A stretch of 64,000 nt of DNA from Rhodovastum atsumiense (GTDB lineage Bacteria; Pseudomonadota; Alphaproteobacteria; Acetobacterales; Acetobacteraceae). The position numbers and the translations under genes were made by a program. The stretch covers positions 2,506,501-2,570,500 of the forward strand of contig NZ_OW485601.1 in NCBI RefSeq assembly GCF_937425535.1, in the 5' to 3' direction. Positions 23,732-31,620 of this stretch are shown piece by piece; the first letter of the stretch is position 1; each line of letters begins with the position of its first letter. The notes below the pieces were generated by a model. That model searched no databases. It was not told where the DNA came from and saw only the letters and a program-made list of their open reading frames with translations.

Positions 23732-25912
23732 CTAGGGTTCCCTGCCGCCCTCGCCGGAGGTGGCCGCCTGGGCCAGCAGGTGCTCCAGCGCCTCCGCCGA
23801 GCGCATCACCGACATCCGCACGCTTTCCAGCAGGGCAGCGATGCGGGGCGGCTCGACTCCGTCGGTGATCTCGAGGGCGGCGAGCTGGGCGTTCTCGACG
23901 ATCGCGGCCAGCAGGGTCTGGTAGAGCATGTCCACGCGCGGTTCCAGCCGGGCCGGCCGGACCTGGTGGCGCTCGATCAGGCTTTCGTGGAAGCGGCGAC
24001 GGGCGGCCTCGGCGATCTTGCGTTCGGTCAGGTCGGTGAACAGGAAGACGAAGCCCAGCACGCGGTCGGGGGCGGAGAACACCGGGTCGGCGCGCACCAG
24101 CAGCGGCTTGGCCTTGCCGGGTTCGGTGGCGAGCTGCACCTCGCCGCGCCAGGTGCGCCGCTCGGCCAGCACGTCCTTGAGCCGCCGCCGCGCCTCGGCC
24201 GGTTCGGCGAAGAACGGCACCAGGTCCTCGATCCATTGCAGATGCGCATGGCCGGGCGGCAGCAGCCGCTGAAAGGCGTCGTTGGTGACCAGGATCAGCC
24301 CGTCCGGGTCGGCGATCACCACCGGCAGCTCGGCGAGCCGGACCTGCCGGCGGATGCTGCCGAGCTGGTCCTGCGCGATCAGCATGCGCACCGAGCGGAA
24401 CTGCAGCACGACGTCGGTGATGCTCTCGCCGATCAGCCGCGCCGCGGTGAGGTCGGCGGGGCTCCAGGCGTCGGAGGTGCCCTCCACCACCTGGTGCCAG
24501 CGCGCGAAGGAGCTGCGCGGCGAGAGGCTGGCGGGATCGTCGCCCACCACCACCGCCTTGTTCGGGTCGCCGCCCCAGGTGACGGTGCGCACCCGCTCCG
24601 GGCGGAACCAGACCAGGTATTCGCCGGGGGTGGTGGAGACCGCGGTCGCCAGCACGCCGCTCGCGATCGGGGTCAGCGGGGCGAAGGCGGGGGCCTCGGC
24701 GCCGAGCGAGGTGGTGGCGATCACCGGCCCGGTCCGCCGCCCGTCCAGCCAGTGGCCGAGCTCGCGCAGGTCCTGCGTGCCCGGGACCTCGCCGGCGGTG
24801 AGGACATGGCCCTCGAACAGCAGGGCGGCACCGGAGGCGCCCACCGGTTGCAGCAGCGCCTGGGTGCCGTCGAACAGGGCGATGCGCCAGTCGCCCTCGC
24901 GGGAGATCGCCTCGATCATGCGCTGCTCCAGGCGGCGCACCGAAAGCTCGGACTGGGCGTTGAGGAAGCCTTCCAGCGCGGCGATGCGGGTCGATACCGC
25001 CTCGGCGAGCAGGGCGCAGGCGGTGCGGATCTCGATATGCGGGTGGCGTGGGGTGTAGTGGTGGCAGGCGATCAGTCCCCACAGCCGCCCGCCGACCATC
25101 AGCGAGGCCACCAGGGTGGCGGAAACGCCCATGTTCTTCATATACTGGACATGGATCGGCGACATGCTGCGCAGGAAGCACAGCGACATGTCCAGCTCGT
25201 CGGAGGTGAACGGCGACAGGCGCGGTTCCAGCGGCACCGGCACGTAGTCGGCATCGACCAGCACGCGCACCCGGCTGCGCTCGTACAGGCGGCGCGCGAT
25301 CTGCGGGATGTCGGTCGCCGGGTAGCGGTTGCCCAGATAGGTTTCCAGGTCGGGGCGGCGGTGCTCGGAGAAGATCTCGCCGTGCCCTTCGTCGTCGAAG
25401 CGATAGACCATCACCCGGTCGTAGCCGGTCAGCTCGCGGAAGATCCGGGTGGTTTCCTCGGCGAGCGCGCGCAGGCTGTGGGCGTCGAGGATGCCGTGCA
25501 GCGCCGCCTCGACCGGGGCGGCAAGGTCGACGACGGGGCCGGTCCGTTCCAGTTCGATCACCAGCCCGCCGCCGGGCGCGCGGTGCAGCAGCGCGTCATG
25601 GGGGGCGCCGGCGGCACCGATGCGGCAGCGCAGCACGGTCCGGCTGTTGTGCAAAGGCTGGTGCAGATGCGGGCGCACGCACTGGGCAATGTCGCCCGGC
25701 AGGGCCTCCAGCGAGCGGCCGAGCAGGCCGGGCGCGAGGCCCAGGAAGGTGGCGGCGTTGGCGCTGGCCTGCACGATCCTCAGATCGGCCTCGTCGATGA
25801 CAAGCAGGGCCCCGTGCGGCTGGATGGATCCGGCGAGATGGATCTGCTCGCGCTCGCAATTCGACAGGTCTGCCTGCCCGAACCGGGGCATGACTGGGTC
25901 ATCGTGAGCCAC
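23732..25912 (-). CDS. bphP: Bacteriophytochrome without a kinase domain (BphP, PpsR-partner type)
   Basis: A 726-residue red/far-red receptor. It has PAS2 with the biliverdin-binding Cys19 (LSNCEREQIHLAGSIQPHG), GAF (GYDRVMVYRFDDEGHG, and PATDIPQIARRLY, the PASDIP motif), and PHY (tongue motif PRSSFARWH). A PAS/PAC domain (about 545-650) and a C-terminal helical dimerisation segment (FHESLIERHQ...) follow. There is no HATPase. This is the layout of Rhodopseudomonas/Bradyrhizobium BphP1, which signals by direct binding to PpsR2, and ppsR lies immediately upstream here. I start at the GTG at 25912, which has GGAAGG 7 bases upstream and places Cys19 at the usual distance. ATG 25891 is the alternative. 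The open frame to 25993 overlaps ppsR and is not needed. Confidence 0.92.
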   Translation of the reverse strand: MAHDDPVMPRFGQADLSNCEREQIHLAGSIQPHGALLVIDEADLRIVQASANAATFLGLAPGLLGRSLEALPGDIAQCVRPHLHQPLHNSRTVLRCRIGAAGAPHDALLHRAPGGGLVIELERTGPVVDLAAPVEAALHGILDAHSLRALAEETTRIFRELTGYDRVMVYRFDDEGHGEIFSEHRRPDLETYLGNRYPATDIPQIARRLYERSRVRVLVDADYVPVPLEPRLSPFTSDELDMSLCFLRSMSPIHVQYMKNMGVSATLVASLMVGGRLWGLIACHHYTPRHPHIEIRTACALLAEAVSTRIAALEGFLNAQSELSVRRLEQRMIEAISREGDWRIALFDGTQALLQPVGASGAALLFEGHVLTAGEVPGTQDLRELGHWLDGRRTGPVIATTSLGAEAPAFAPLTPIASGVLATAVSTTPGEYLVWFRPERVRTVTWGGDPNKAVVVGDDPASLSPRSSFARWHQVVEGTSDAWSPADLTAARLIGESITDVVLQFRSVRMLIAQDQLGSIRRQVRLAELPVVIADPDGLILVTNDAFQRLLPPGHAHLQWIEDLVPFFAEPAEARRRLKDVLAERRTWRGEVQLATEPGKAKPLLVRADPVFSAPDRVLGFVFLFTDLTERKIAEAARRRFHESLIERHQVRPARLEPRVDMLYQTLLAAIVENAQLAALEITDGVEPPRIAALLESVRMSVMRSAEALEHLLAQAATSGEGGREP

Positions 25913-25931
25913 GTGAACGCCTTCCGGTTGG

Positions 25932-27278
25932 TCAGTCAGCCCGGTCGGCGGCCGACTGCCCAATATCGAAGCCATACCGGTTGAGCTTTGCATAGAGGCT
26001 TTGGCGGCTGAGCCCGAGCAACTCGGCGGCGGCGGTGCGATTGCCTTCGGCCAGGCGCAGGGCGGCCTCGATGCAGTGGCGCTCGACGGCGGCGGCAGTC
26101 CGGCGCACCAACTCGAGCAAGGGGGTTTTGCCGATCTGGTCAGCGATCTGCTTCAGCGCCGAGTGGACCCGGTCGTCGTCCTCGGGGGGCGCGTGGCGGC
26201 GGCTGACGTCATGCAGCAGCAAGGCGAAGCAGCGGGAGGTGCGGTCGCTGTCGCCCGCGGCGGTGATCTCGATATCGACGCTGCCGCCGAGCTCGCCATG
26301 CACGGTGGTGGCGAACAGGCGGGCGACGCCATGGCGCTGCAGGGTGGCGAGCAGCACGGCGGTGGTGGCGCCGGGGCGGTTGACCCAGTGCTCGAGCGGC
26401 TGGCCGAGCACGGCGCCCTCGGCGGCGACCTGGGCGAGGTCGAGGAACGCCCGGTTGGCACGCAGGATCACGCCCTCGGGATCCACCACCACGAAGCCTT
26501 CCGGCAGGTGGTCGATCAGGTCGTCGAGCGGCGCCGGATCGGCGCGGCCGGTGCCCGGGGCAATGCCGGCCGGGGCGAGCTGGACCAGGAAGACATGGCC
26601 CGGTTCGGCGGCCATCAGCGAGACGCGGACCAGCCAGGCTTCCTGCCGGGCGCCGAAATGCACCAGCATGGCCGGGGCGCGGCCGTGCTGGCGCACGCGC
26701 AGCAGCAGGGCCTGGAACGCGTCGTAATCCTTGGGGGCGATCTCGTGCAGGATTTCCCAGCCGGGGGCCACGCCGAGCTCGCGGAGGGCGGCCGGGTTGG
26801 CCTCGATCACGCGCAGGTTGCTGGCCCGGACCAGGATCACCGCCTCGCTGCTGGCGTCGAACAGCAGGCGGGAGCGCGTCTCGATCTCGCGCAGCTTCCA
26901 GTAGTCCTGCTCGCGGGCGTGCTGGGTGGCGATCAGGCGGGATTGCAGCTCGGCCACCGCCTGCAGGCTTTTGCCGATGACCATGAGGCCGGAGGCCTCG
27001 CCGAGCCGGACGGCGGTGTACTCGATGGGCAGCTCGAGCCCGCTTGGAAAACGCTGCGTCACCTGGCTGAAGGCGGAAACGCCGCTGCTCAGGGCGTCGG
27101 CGACCATGCGGCGGACGGTATCGGCACCGATCCCGCCCACGGTGTCGGCCCAGGGCCGTCCGATCCAGGGGGTGGAGGCTTCACTGGAGATCGCGCTGGA
27201 AAAAGTCGCCTGCCGGATCACGCCATCGCGGTCGAGCGTGAGCTGGATATCCGGGTGGCTGGCGACCGCCGATGTCAT
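25932..27278 (-). CDS. ppsR: Photosynthesis-gene repressor PpsR/CrtJ
   Basis: A 448-residue transcriptional regulator of bacteriochlorophyll, carotenoid and antenna genes. It has an N-terminal PAS-like domain (about 1-110), a glutamine/helix linker (SLQAVAELQSRLIATQHAREQ), two PAS domains (about 140-240 and 260-380), and a Fis-type helix-turn-helix at the end (EGNRTAAAELLGLSRQSLYAKLNRYGF). Only two cysteines are present: one in PAS (SRCFALLL) and one in the HTH region (ERHCIEAAL), which matches C424 of R. sphaeroides PpsR. The second classical redox Cys (C251) has no obvious counterpart. Start at 27278 after a perfect AAGGAGG. It is the first gene of an operon with bphP and bphO, so light relief of repression by phytochrome is likely. 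No bch, crt or puf genes lie in the window. Confidence 0.93.
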   Translation of the reverse strand: MTSAVASHPDIQLTLDRDGVIRQATFSSAISSEASTPWIGRPWADTVGGIGADTVRRMVADALSSGVSAFSQVTQRFPSGLELPIEYTAVRLGEASGLMVIGKSLQAVAELQSRLIATQHAREQDYWKLREIETRSRLLFDASSEAVILVRASNLRVIEANPAALRELGVAPGWEILHEIAPKDYDAFQALLLRVRQHGRAPAMLVHFGARQEAWLVRVSLMAAEPGHVFLVQLAPAGIAPGTGRADPAPLDDLIDHLPEGFVVVDPEGVILRANRAFLDLAQVAAEGAVLGQPLEHWVNRPGATTAVLLATLQRHGVARLFATTVHGELGGSVDIEITAAGDSDRTSRCFALLLHDVSRRHAPPEDDDRVHSALKQIADQIGKTPLLELVRRTAAAVERHCIEAALRLAEGNRTAAAELLGLSRQSLYAKLNRYGFDIGQSAADRAD

Positions 27279-27892
27279 CCCTGCCTCCTTGCCGCGCCGT
27301 GGCGTGAGGACAGCGTGGGCTGCTGGGCCGGGAGGCCCCCTTCGTTGGGTTATCCCCGTTCGTGGGGTGAGTCCGAAAACAGCAGGCGACGTCCTGGTGG
27401 TTTGACTCGTCATTATTTCTCTACAAACAATTTCACCGGAGTGGTGAATTCATGTCAAGATTTTTCCCCCCTTTTCTGACTTCAATTATGGAGGCAACCT
27501 TTTATGAAACCAGTTTCAGGTTGATCGGCGCAGGCGTCAACTGCGTTAAGTTACTGAAGTTGATTGAGATGCGTTTTGCGGGGCTGCCATGCTGGTTTCA
27601 GCGTCGGCCAGCTTTCCGCTGGCTTCGGCCCGGGGCGTCGCCCGCCTTTGGCGGCGCTACAGGGTAATCAGCATTCCTGCTGATGGGGCCTGGGGCTTGC
27701 GGGGAAGCACGCCGTGCCTCGCGCAAGTTTCGGTGCGAATAAGAAATGATAACCTGCTGTCGCGGCGTGCGGGATGGTGCCAGGATCGCGACGAGGCCGG
27801 CCGGCGCATTGCCGGCCTTCCCCAGGAAGCGTAGGTTATCCCTGCTCCTGGTCGCGTTCCTCGCGTCCGGGCCTGCAGTGAGGTGACGGGCC
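27279..27892. other. Divergent intergenic region between ppsR and the universal stress gene
   Basis: This gap is 614 bp. The ppsR promoter candidate lies at 27430-27458. Bases 27400-27580 are AT-rich. From 27600 on there are GC-rich hairpins, such as GCCGGC..GCCGGC around 27798-27817. No protein with a ribosome site, and no RNA gene, is recognisable. Short open frames here have no family match that I recognise. Confidence 0.4.
27430..27458 (-). promoter_or_regulatory. Candidate sigma70 promoter of the ppsR-bphP-bphO operon, with an inverted repeat in the spacer
   Basis: On the minus strand the -35 is TTGACA (27458-27453), the spacer is 17 bp, and the -10 is TGAAAT (27435-27430). An inverted repeat TTCACC-GGAGT-GGTGAA (27432-27448) fills the spacer and overlaps the -10, as expected for a repressor operator. 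It does not fit TGT-N12-ACA, so the ligand need not be PpsR itself. Confidence 0.5.
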
Positions 27893-28711
27893 ATGTGCGA
27901 CGTGATCCTCGCGGTGATCGAGCGGCCCGAAACGGCGCGGCAGACGCTCGACGGGGCGCGCCGCCTTGCCGATCTCATGCAGAGTGCCAGGATCAATGTC
28001 CTGGCGCCGCGCCTGCCACCCGAGGCGACCATCCTGCCCACCGAGGAAGTGCTCACCGCCCACAAGGCGGAGCAGATCCGCGCCCGCGAGCAGGCGCGCA
28101 TCGTCGCGCTGCGCCCGGTGTTCGATGAATGGCGGCAGACGGCGCAGGATGCGCAGGTCACGGTCGACTGGGCCGATATCGAGGGACCCGCGGACCTGCT
28201 GACCGCCGAATGGGGGCGGCGTGCCGACATCGTCGTGCTCGACCGCCCGATCCGCCGCGAGGGGCGGAGCGATCCGCCGGTGGTGCAGGCCGCGCTGTTC
28301 GACACCGACCGGCCCGTGCTCATGATGCCGCCCGGACCGGTTGCCGGCCTCGGGCGCTGCGTGGCCATCGCATGGCGCGACGACCCGCGCGCCATCCGTG
28401 CCGTGCTCGCCGCACGGCGCCTGCTCGCGCCCGCCACCGAGGTGCATGTGTTGACCGGGGTGCGCGAAGGCGCCCCGCCGCCGCGCCTGCCGGACATCCT
28501 CGCCGAGCACGACATCGCGGCGACCCTGCACGTCCTGCCGGTCGGGCCGGGGGTGTTCGGGGCGGAGTTGCTGGCCAGGGCGCACGCTCTGGGCGCGGAC
28601 ATGCTGGTGATGGGCGCCTATGCGCACCGGCCCTGGCGCGAGCTGATCCTGGGCGGCGTCACGCGCCATATGCTCGGCGAGGCCGACCTGCCGGTGTTCA
28701 TGCGCCACTGA
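27893..28711 (+). CDS. Universal stress protein (tandem UspA domains)
   Basis: A 272-residue cytoplasmic protein with two Usp folds. The first (about 1-145) begins MCDVILAVIERPETARQTLDGA and is degenerate in its nucleotide-binding end. The second (about 150-272) ends VMGAYAHRPWRELILGGVTRHMLGEADLPVFMRH, which is the ATP-binding G-2x-G-9x-G(S/T) consensus in relaxed form. SD GAGGTGA lies 6 bases upstream of the ATG. Likely role is stress survival under starvation or low oxygen (family knowledge). It is followed by an MgtC-like gene on the same strand. Confidence 0.85.
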   Translation: MCDVILAVIERPETARQTLDGARRLADLMQSARINVLAPRLPPEATILPTEEVLTAHKAEQIRAREQARIVALRPVFDEWRQTAQDAQVTVDWADIEGPADLLTAEWGRRADIVVLDRPIRREGRSDPPVVQAALFDTDRPVLMMPPGPVAGLGRCVAIAWRDDPRAIRAVLAARRLLAPATEVHVLTGVREGAPPPRLPDILAEHDIAATLHVLPVGPGVFGAELLARAHALGADMLVMGAYAHRPWRELILGGVTRHMLGEADLPVFMRH

Positions 28712-28827
28712 GGGTCATGCGTCCCTGACCGGCGGGACGTCCTCCCCGGCCGGGCATGAACATTCCCCGCGCCGGCACGTTGCATGCGCCGGCCGCAGGG
28801 AACCGTGCGGCGGAGCACCGCAGCGCC

Positions 28828-29304
28828 ATGGATGCACAGGCTTTTCCGACCATGCTCACGGAACGGGAGCTGCTGTTGCGGCTCGGCCTGGCCTGCCTGC
28901 TGGGCATGCTGCTCGGCCTCGATCGGGAAGCGCGCGGGCTGCCGGCGGGCATCCGGACGCATGGCCTGTCCGCGCTCAGCGCCGCTTCGGTCACGCTCTG
29001 CGGCCTGATCCTCTATGCCGAGGTCAGGGCCGGCGGTGGCGAGGCCGATCCGTTACGGGTGGTGCAGGGCATCGCGCAGGCGATCGCCTTCATCGGCGCG
29101 GGCCTGGTCTTCGTCGCGCGCGGCGACGTGCACAACCTGACCTCGGCCGCGAATATCTGGCTGGCGGCGGCGGTCGGGATCGCCGCCGGGCTCGGCCTGC
29201 CATTCCTGGCCGCGTTGACGACGCTGTTCGGGGTCTTCCTGCTGGTCGTCATGCGCCTTGTCGAACACCTGATCCCGGGCAGCGACAAGGCCGGCAAGGA
29301 ATGA
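28828..29304 (+). CDS. MgtC/SapB-family inner-membrane protein
   Basis: About 158 residues, almost entirely hydrophobic, with four or five membrane helices. The family core is LGLACLLGMLLGLDREARGLPAGIRTHGLSALSAASVTLCGL, followed by VVQGIAQAIAFIGAGLVFV and LTSAANIWLAAAVGIAAGLGL. These are the N-terminal MgtC domain motifs (GxxRE...G.RT, FIGAGxI, LTTAAxxW). The soluble C-terminal domain of true MgtC is missing, as in many SapB-like proteins. An in-frame ATG at 28756 exists but has no ribosome site. I prefer 28828, with GGAG 12 bases upstream; 28852 is also possible. Function in this organism is unknown. Confidence 0.8.
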   Translation: MDAQAFPTMLTERELLLRLGLACLLGMLLGLDREARGLPAGIRTHGLSALSAASVTLCGLILYAEVRAGGGEADPLRVVQGIAQAIAFIGAGLVFVARGDVHNLTSAANIWLAAAVGIAAGLGLPFLAALTTLFGVFLLVVMRLVEHLIPGSDKAGKE

Positions 29305-29445
29305 TGCCGCCATCATGGCCGCGGGAGAATGCCTCGGGCAGGCCCGCGCAGGGCACGACATGGACGCCGAGCGGACCATCATGCCGCGCCGGCCTGCCCG
29401 ATTTTCGGAAACGCCACAGACTCCCCCGCAGATGTGCGCAGGCGC

Positions 29446-29868
29446 TCAGGCCCGACGGGCGACGATCCCCGCGATGGCGGTATCGAAGGCGACCACCACC
29501 TCGCGGTGAGAGATGTTGTCGTTCATGCTTTCGATGGAATGGTGCCCGCGGATCCGCGCCACCTTCAGCAGTTCCGTCACCGCATCGCGTCGCACGCCGC
29601 GCCGGTAATGACGACCCGCTTCCTGCAACGCGCCCATCGCGCAACGACGGCCATTCTTGAGATAGCGTCCCTGGATCCAGCGATCCTCGTCCTCGATCAG
29701 AGTGCGGGCTTCCTCAAGCATGGCGATGCTCGCCACGAGATCGCCGCGATCGGAGGCCCGGCGCACGCCGCGCTGGAATGCCTGCCAGAGGGCGCGCAGG
29801 CGGCTCGACGGCGCAGGTGGATTCTGAACTTTTGCTTCGGACGAAAAGCCAACTGCATCAAACGGCAT
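29446..29868 (-). CDS. DUF6197-like small protein
   Basis: A soluble protein of about 140 residues. The core RWIQGRYLKNGRRCAMGALQEA and the later SIESMNDNISHREVVVAFDTAIA fit the pattern of the DUF6197 family (W-x-G...G-x-C-x-x-GAL, then ND..T/S..EV...F..A). Function is unknown. I start at the ATG at 29868, with GGAG 6 bases upstream, not at 29889. It converges on the MgtC-like gene and is 58 bp upstream of nothing recognisable on its 5' side. The family assignment is from memory of the pattern. Confidence 0.6.
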   Translation of the reverse strand: MPFDAVGFSSEAKVQNPPAPSSRLRALWQAFQRGVRRASDRGDLVASIAMLEEARTLIEDEDRWIQGRYLKNGRRCAMGALQEAGRHYRRGVRRDAVTELLKVARIRGHHSIESMNDNISHREVVVAFDTAIAGIVARRA

Positions 29869-29959
29869 TCGTCTCTCCCTGACCGACATGGGTTACCGTC
29901 TTCTTAACATCCCGGCAGGAAAGTCGATCCGATCTTACGGAAAGATGATGTCCCCGTCG

Positions 29960-30754
29960 TCACTTCTCTCCGGTGATACGTAAGGACATCGTCTCAGATG
30001 ATACGTGTCGCCGGCCATCGGCCAACCTGCTGCACCGCAGCAATCCACCATCCCGCAGCAGATCCGGCATGGCGGCGGCGGCGGCCAGCCGGCCCCCGGC
30101 CAGCACGAAGCCGATATCGGCAATGTCCGCGGCACTGTCGAGGTCGTGCGTCGCCGTGATCACCGTTCGTCCGCTGCCGCGGCATTCCATCAGGAAACGA
30201 ATGACCAGGCCCTGGCTTTCCGGATCCAGCGCGGCAGTCGGCTCGTCGAGCAGCAGCACCTCGGGATCCATGATCATCACCGAGGCCAGCGCGACGCGTT
30301 TCTTCTCGCCGCCGGAGAGGCGGTGCGGCGGGCGATCCCGCAGGTGGGCGATGCCGAAGCGCGCGAGCGTCCCGTCGATCGCCGCGCGGATGCGATCCGG
30401 CTCCCAGTTGAGCTGCAGCGGACCGAAGGCCAGTTCGTCGAAGACCGTGGGATTGAACAACTGCACGTCCGGGTTCTGGAACACCAGCCCCACCCGGCGG
30501 CGGAAGGCGAAGTTCGCGGCCTCGTCCTGCAGCCGTCGTTCGGTCAGGGGATCACCGAAAGCCCTGATCTCGCCACGGTCGGCGAAGCACAGCGCCGCCA
30601 GCAGGCGCAGCAGCGTGGACTTCCCCGAGCCGTTGGCCCCGAGCAGGGCCACGCGCTGGCCCGGCATGATGGTCAGGCTCACGTCGTCCAGGGCCGGCAC
30701 CTGCCGGTAGGCATAGGACACCCCGGTGAGGGTGAAGACGGGCGTGGTCACCAT
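29960..30754 (-). CDS. cbiO: Nickel/cobalt ECF transporter ATPase (CbiO/NikO)
   Basis: An energy-coupling ABC ATPase of 264 residues. Walker A is LLGANGSGKSTLLRLL, the Q-loop VGLVFQNPDVQLFNPTV is typical of CbiO, the ABC signature is HRLSGGEKKRVALASV, Walker B is VLLLDEPTAALDPE and the switch His is in TATHDLDS. It powers the CbiM/CbiQ module encoded just upstream. I start at the ATG at 30754, which overlaps the cbiQ stop by 7 bp; a GTG at 30763 is also possible. It is the last gene of a cbiMN-cbiQ-cbiO operon. The divergent nikR argues for nickel as substrate. Confidence 0.92.
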   Translation of the reverse strand: MVTTPVFTLTGVSYAYRQVPALDDVSLTIMPGQRVALLGANGSGKSTLLRLLAALCFADRGEIRAFGDPLTERRLQDEAANFAFRRRVGLVFQNPDVQLFNPTVFDELAFGPLQLNWEPDRIRAAIDGTLARFGIAHLRDRPPHRLSGGEKKRVALASVMIMDPEVLLLDEPTAALDPESQGLVIRFLMECRGSGRTVITATHDLDSAADIADIGFVLAGGRLAAAAAMPDLLRDGGLLRCSRLADGRRHVSSETMSLRITGEK

Positions 30755-31599
30755 TGCAGCCACAGCACGACAGCGGGAATGGCGAGGGCCCCGGCCAGCG
30801 CCGCCAGATCGCGCGGCCGGGCGCGGAAATCATCGAGCAGGTGCACCTCGCCGCGATAGCCGCGCGCCACCATGGCGAGATGCGTCTCGGTGGCGAGCTG
30901 GAAGGTCCGCGCCAGCAGCACGCCGGTGCCGGCGACGATCATCCGGCGCTGCGCGGCCCGGTCCATCGGCCCGACCGTGCGGCTGCGCCGGGCCTCGAAG
31001 ATCTGTGTCGCCGTCTGCAACAGCAGGAAGATGGTGCGGTGCGTCATGCCCAGGATCGCCACCACCACAACGGGAACGCCGAGGCAGCGCAGTGCCTTCA
31101 GCACATGCGGCCAGGGGGTCGAGAGGATCAGCAGCAGGCCGAGCGTGGCGGCGGTCGTGGCCCGGCCGACCAGGAAGGCGGCGCTGCGCAGCCCCGGCAG
31201 GGTGATGTCCCAGGACAGCAGCGGCAGCCGTGCCACCGCCTCGCCCGGCACGGTCACCAGCGAGGGCAGGGCGATGCAGCCGGTGAACATCAGCACCGGC
31301 ACCCAGGCCTGTCGCGCCAGCCGGCCCAGGGGAATCCGCGATCCTGCCGCCAGCGCCAGCGTCAGGGTGAACAGGCCGGCAAGGCCGATCAGCGAGGTCA
31401 GCAGCGTCGCGGTGACCAGCAGGGCCAGCAGGCCCACCAGCTTGATGCGCGGGTCGAGCCCCTGCAGAAAGCCCTTGCCGCCGGCGAGGGTTTCCGCCTC
31501 CAGGGCATGGTCCATCGCCCGGTCGAGGCTCCGCAGCAGCCGGCCCGGACCGTCCCGCCGCCCGCGGCAGAGGCCCGGCAAGGTGGATGCGCCGATCAT
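30748..31599 (-). CDS. cbiQ: Nickel/cobalt ECF transporter transmembrane protein (CbiQ/NikQ)
   Basis: The 283-residue T component that couples the ATPase to the substrate-capturing CbiM. About five membrane helices (LVGLLALLVTATLLTSLIGLAGLFTLTLALA and others) are followed by the cytoplasmic coupling helices. The two Ala-Arg-Gly-type motifs that contact the ATPase appear as EARRSRTVG and AMVARGYRGEVH. DPRIKLVGLLALLV near the N-terminus is typical of CbiQ. It lies 21 bp after the cbiMN stop and overlaps cbiO. Confidence 0.9.
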   Translation of the reverse strand: MIGASTLPGLCRGRRDGPGRLLRSLDRAMDHALEAETLAGGKGFLQGLDPRIKLVGLLALLVTATLLTSLIGLAGLFTLTLALAAGSRIPLGRLARQAWVPVLMFTGCIALPSLVTVPGEAVARLPLLSWDITLPGLRSAAFLVGRATTAATLGLLLILSTPWPHVLKALRCLGVPVVVVAILGMTHRTIFLLLQTATQIFEARRSRTVGPMDRAAQRRMIVAGTGVLLARTFQLATETHLAMVARGYRGEVHLLDDFRARPRDLAALAGALAIPAVVLWLQW

Positions 31600-31620
31600 C
31601 GCCGCGGGCGGGGCCGTCGC

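Noticed and set aside
27279-27892. PpsR box (TGT-N12-ACA) upstream of ppsR
   Set aside because: No exact match was found in this gap. The only exact TGT-N12-ACA noted is the TyrR-like box at 8752-8769.
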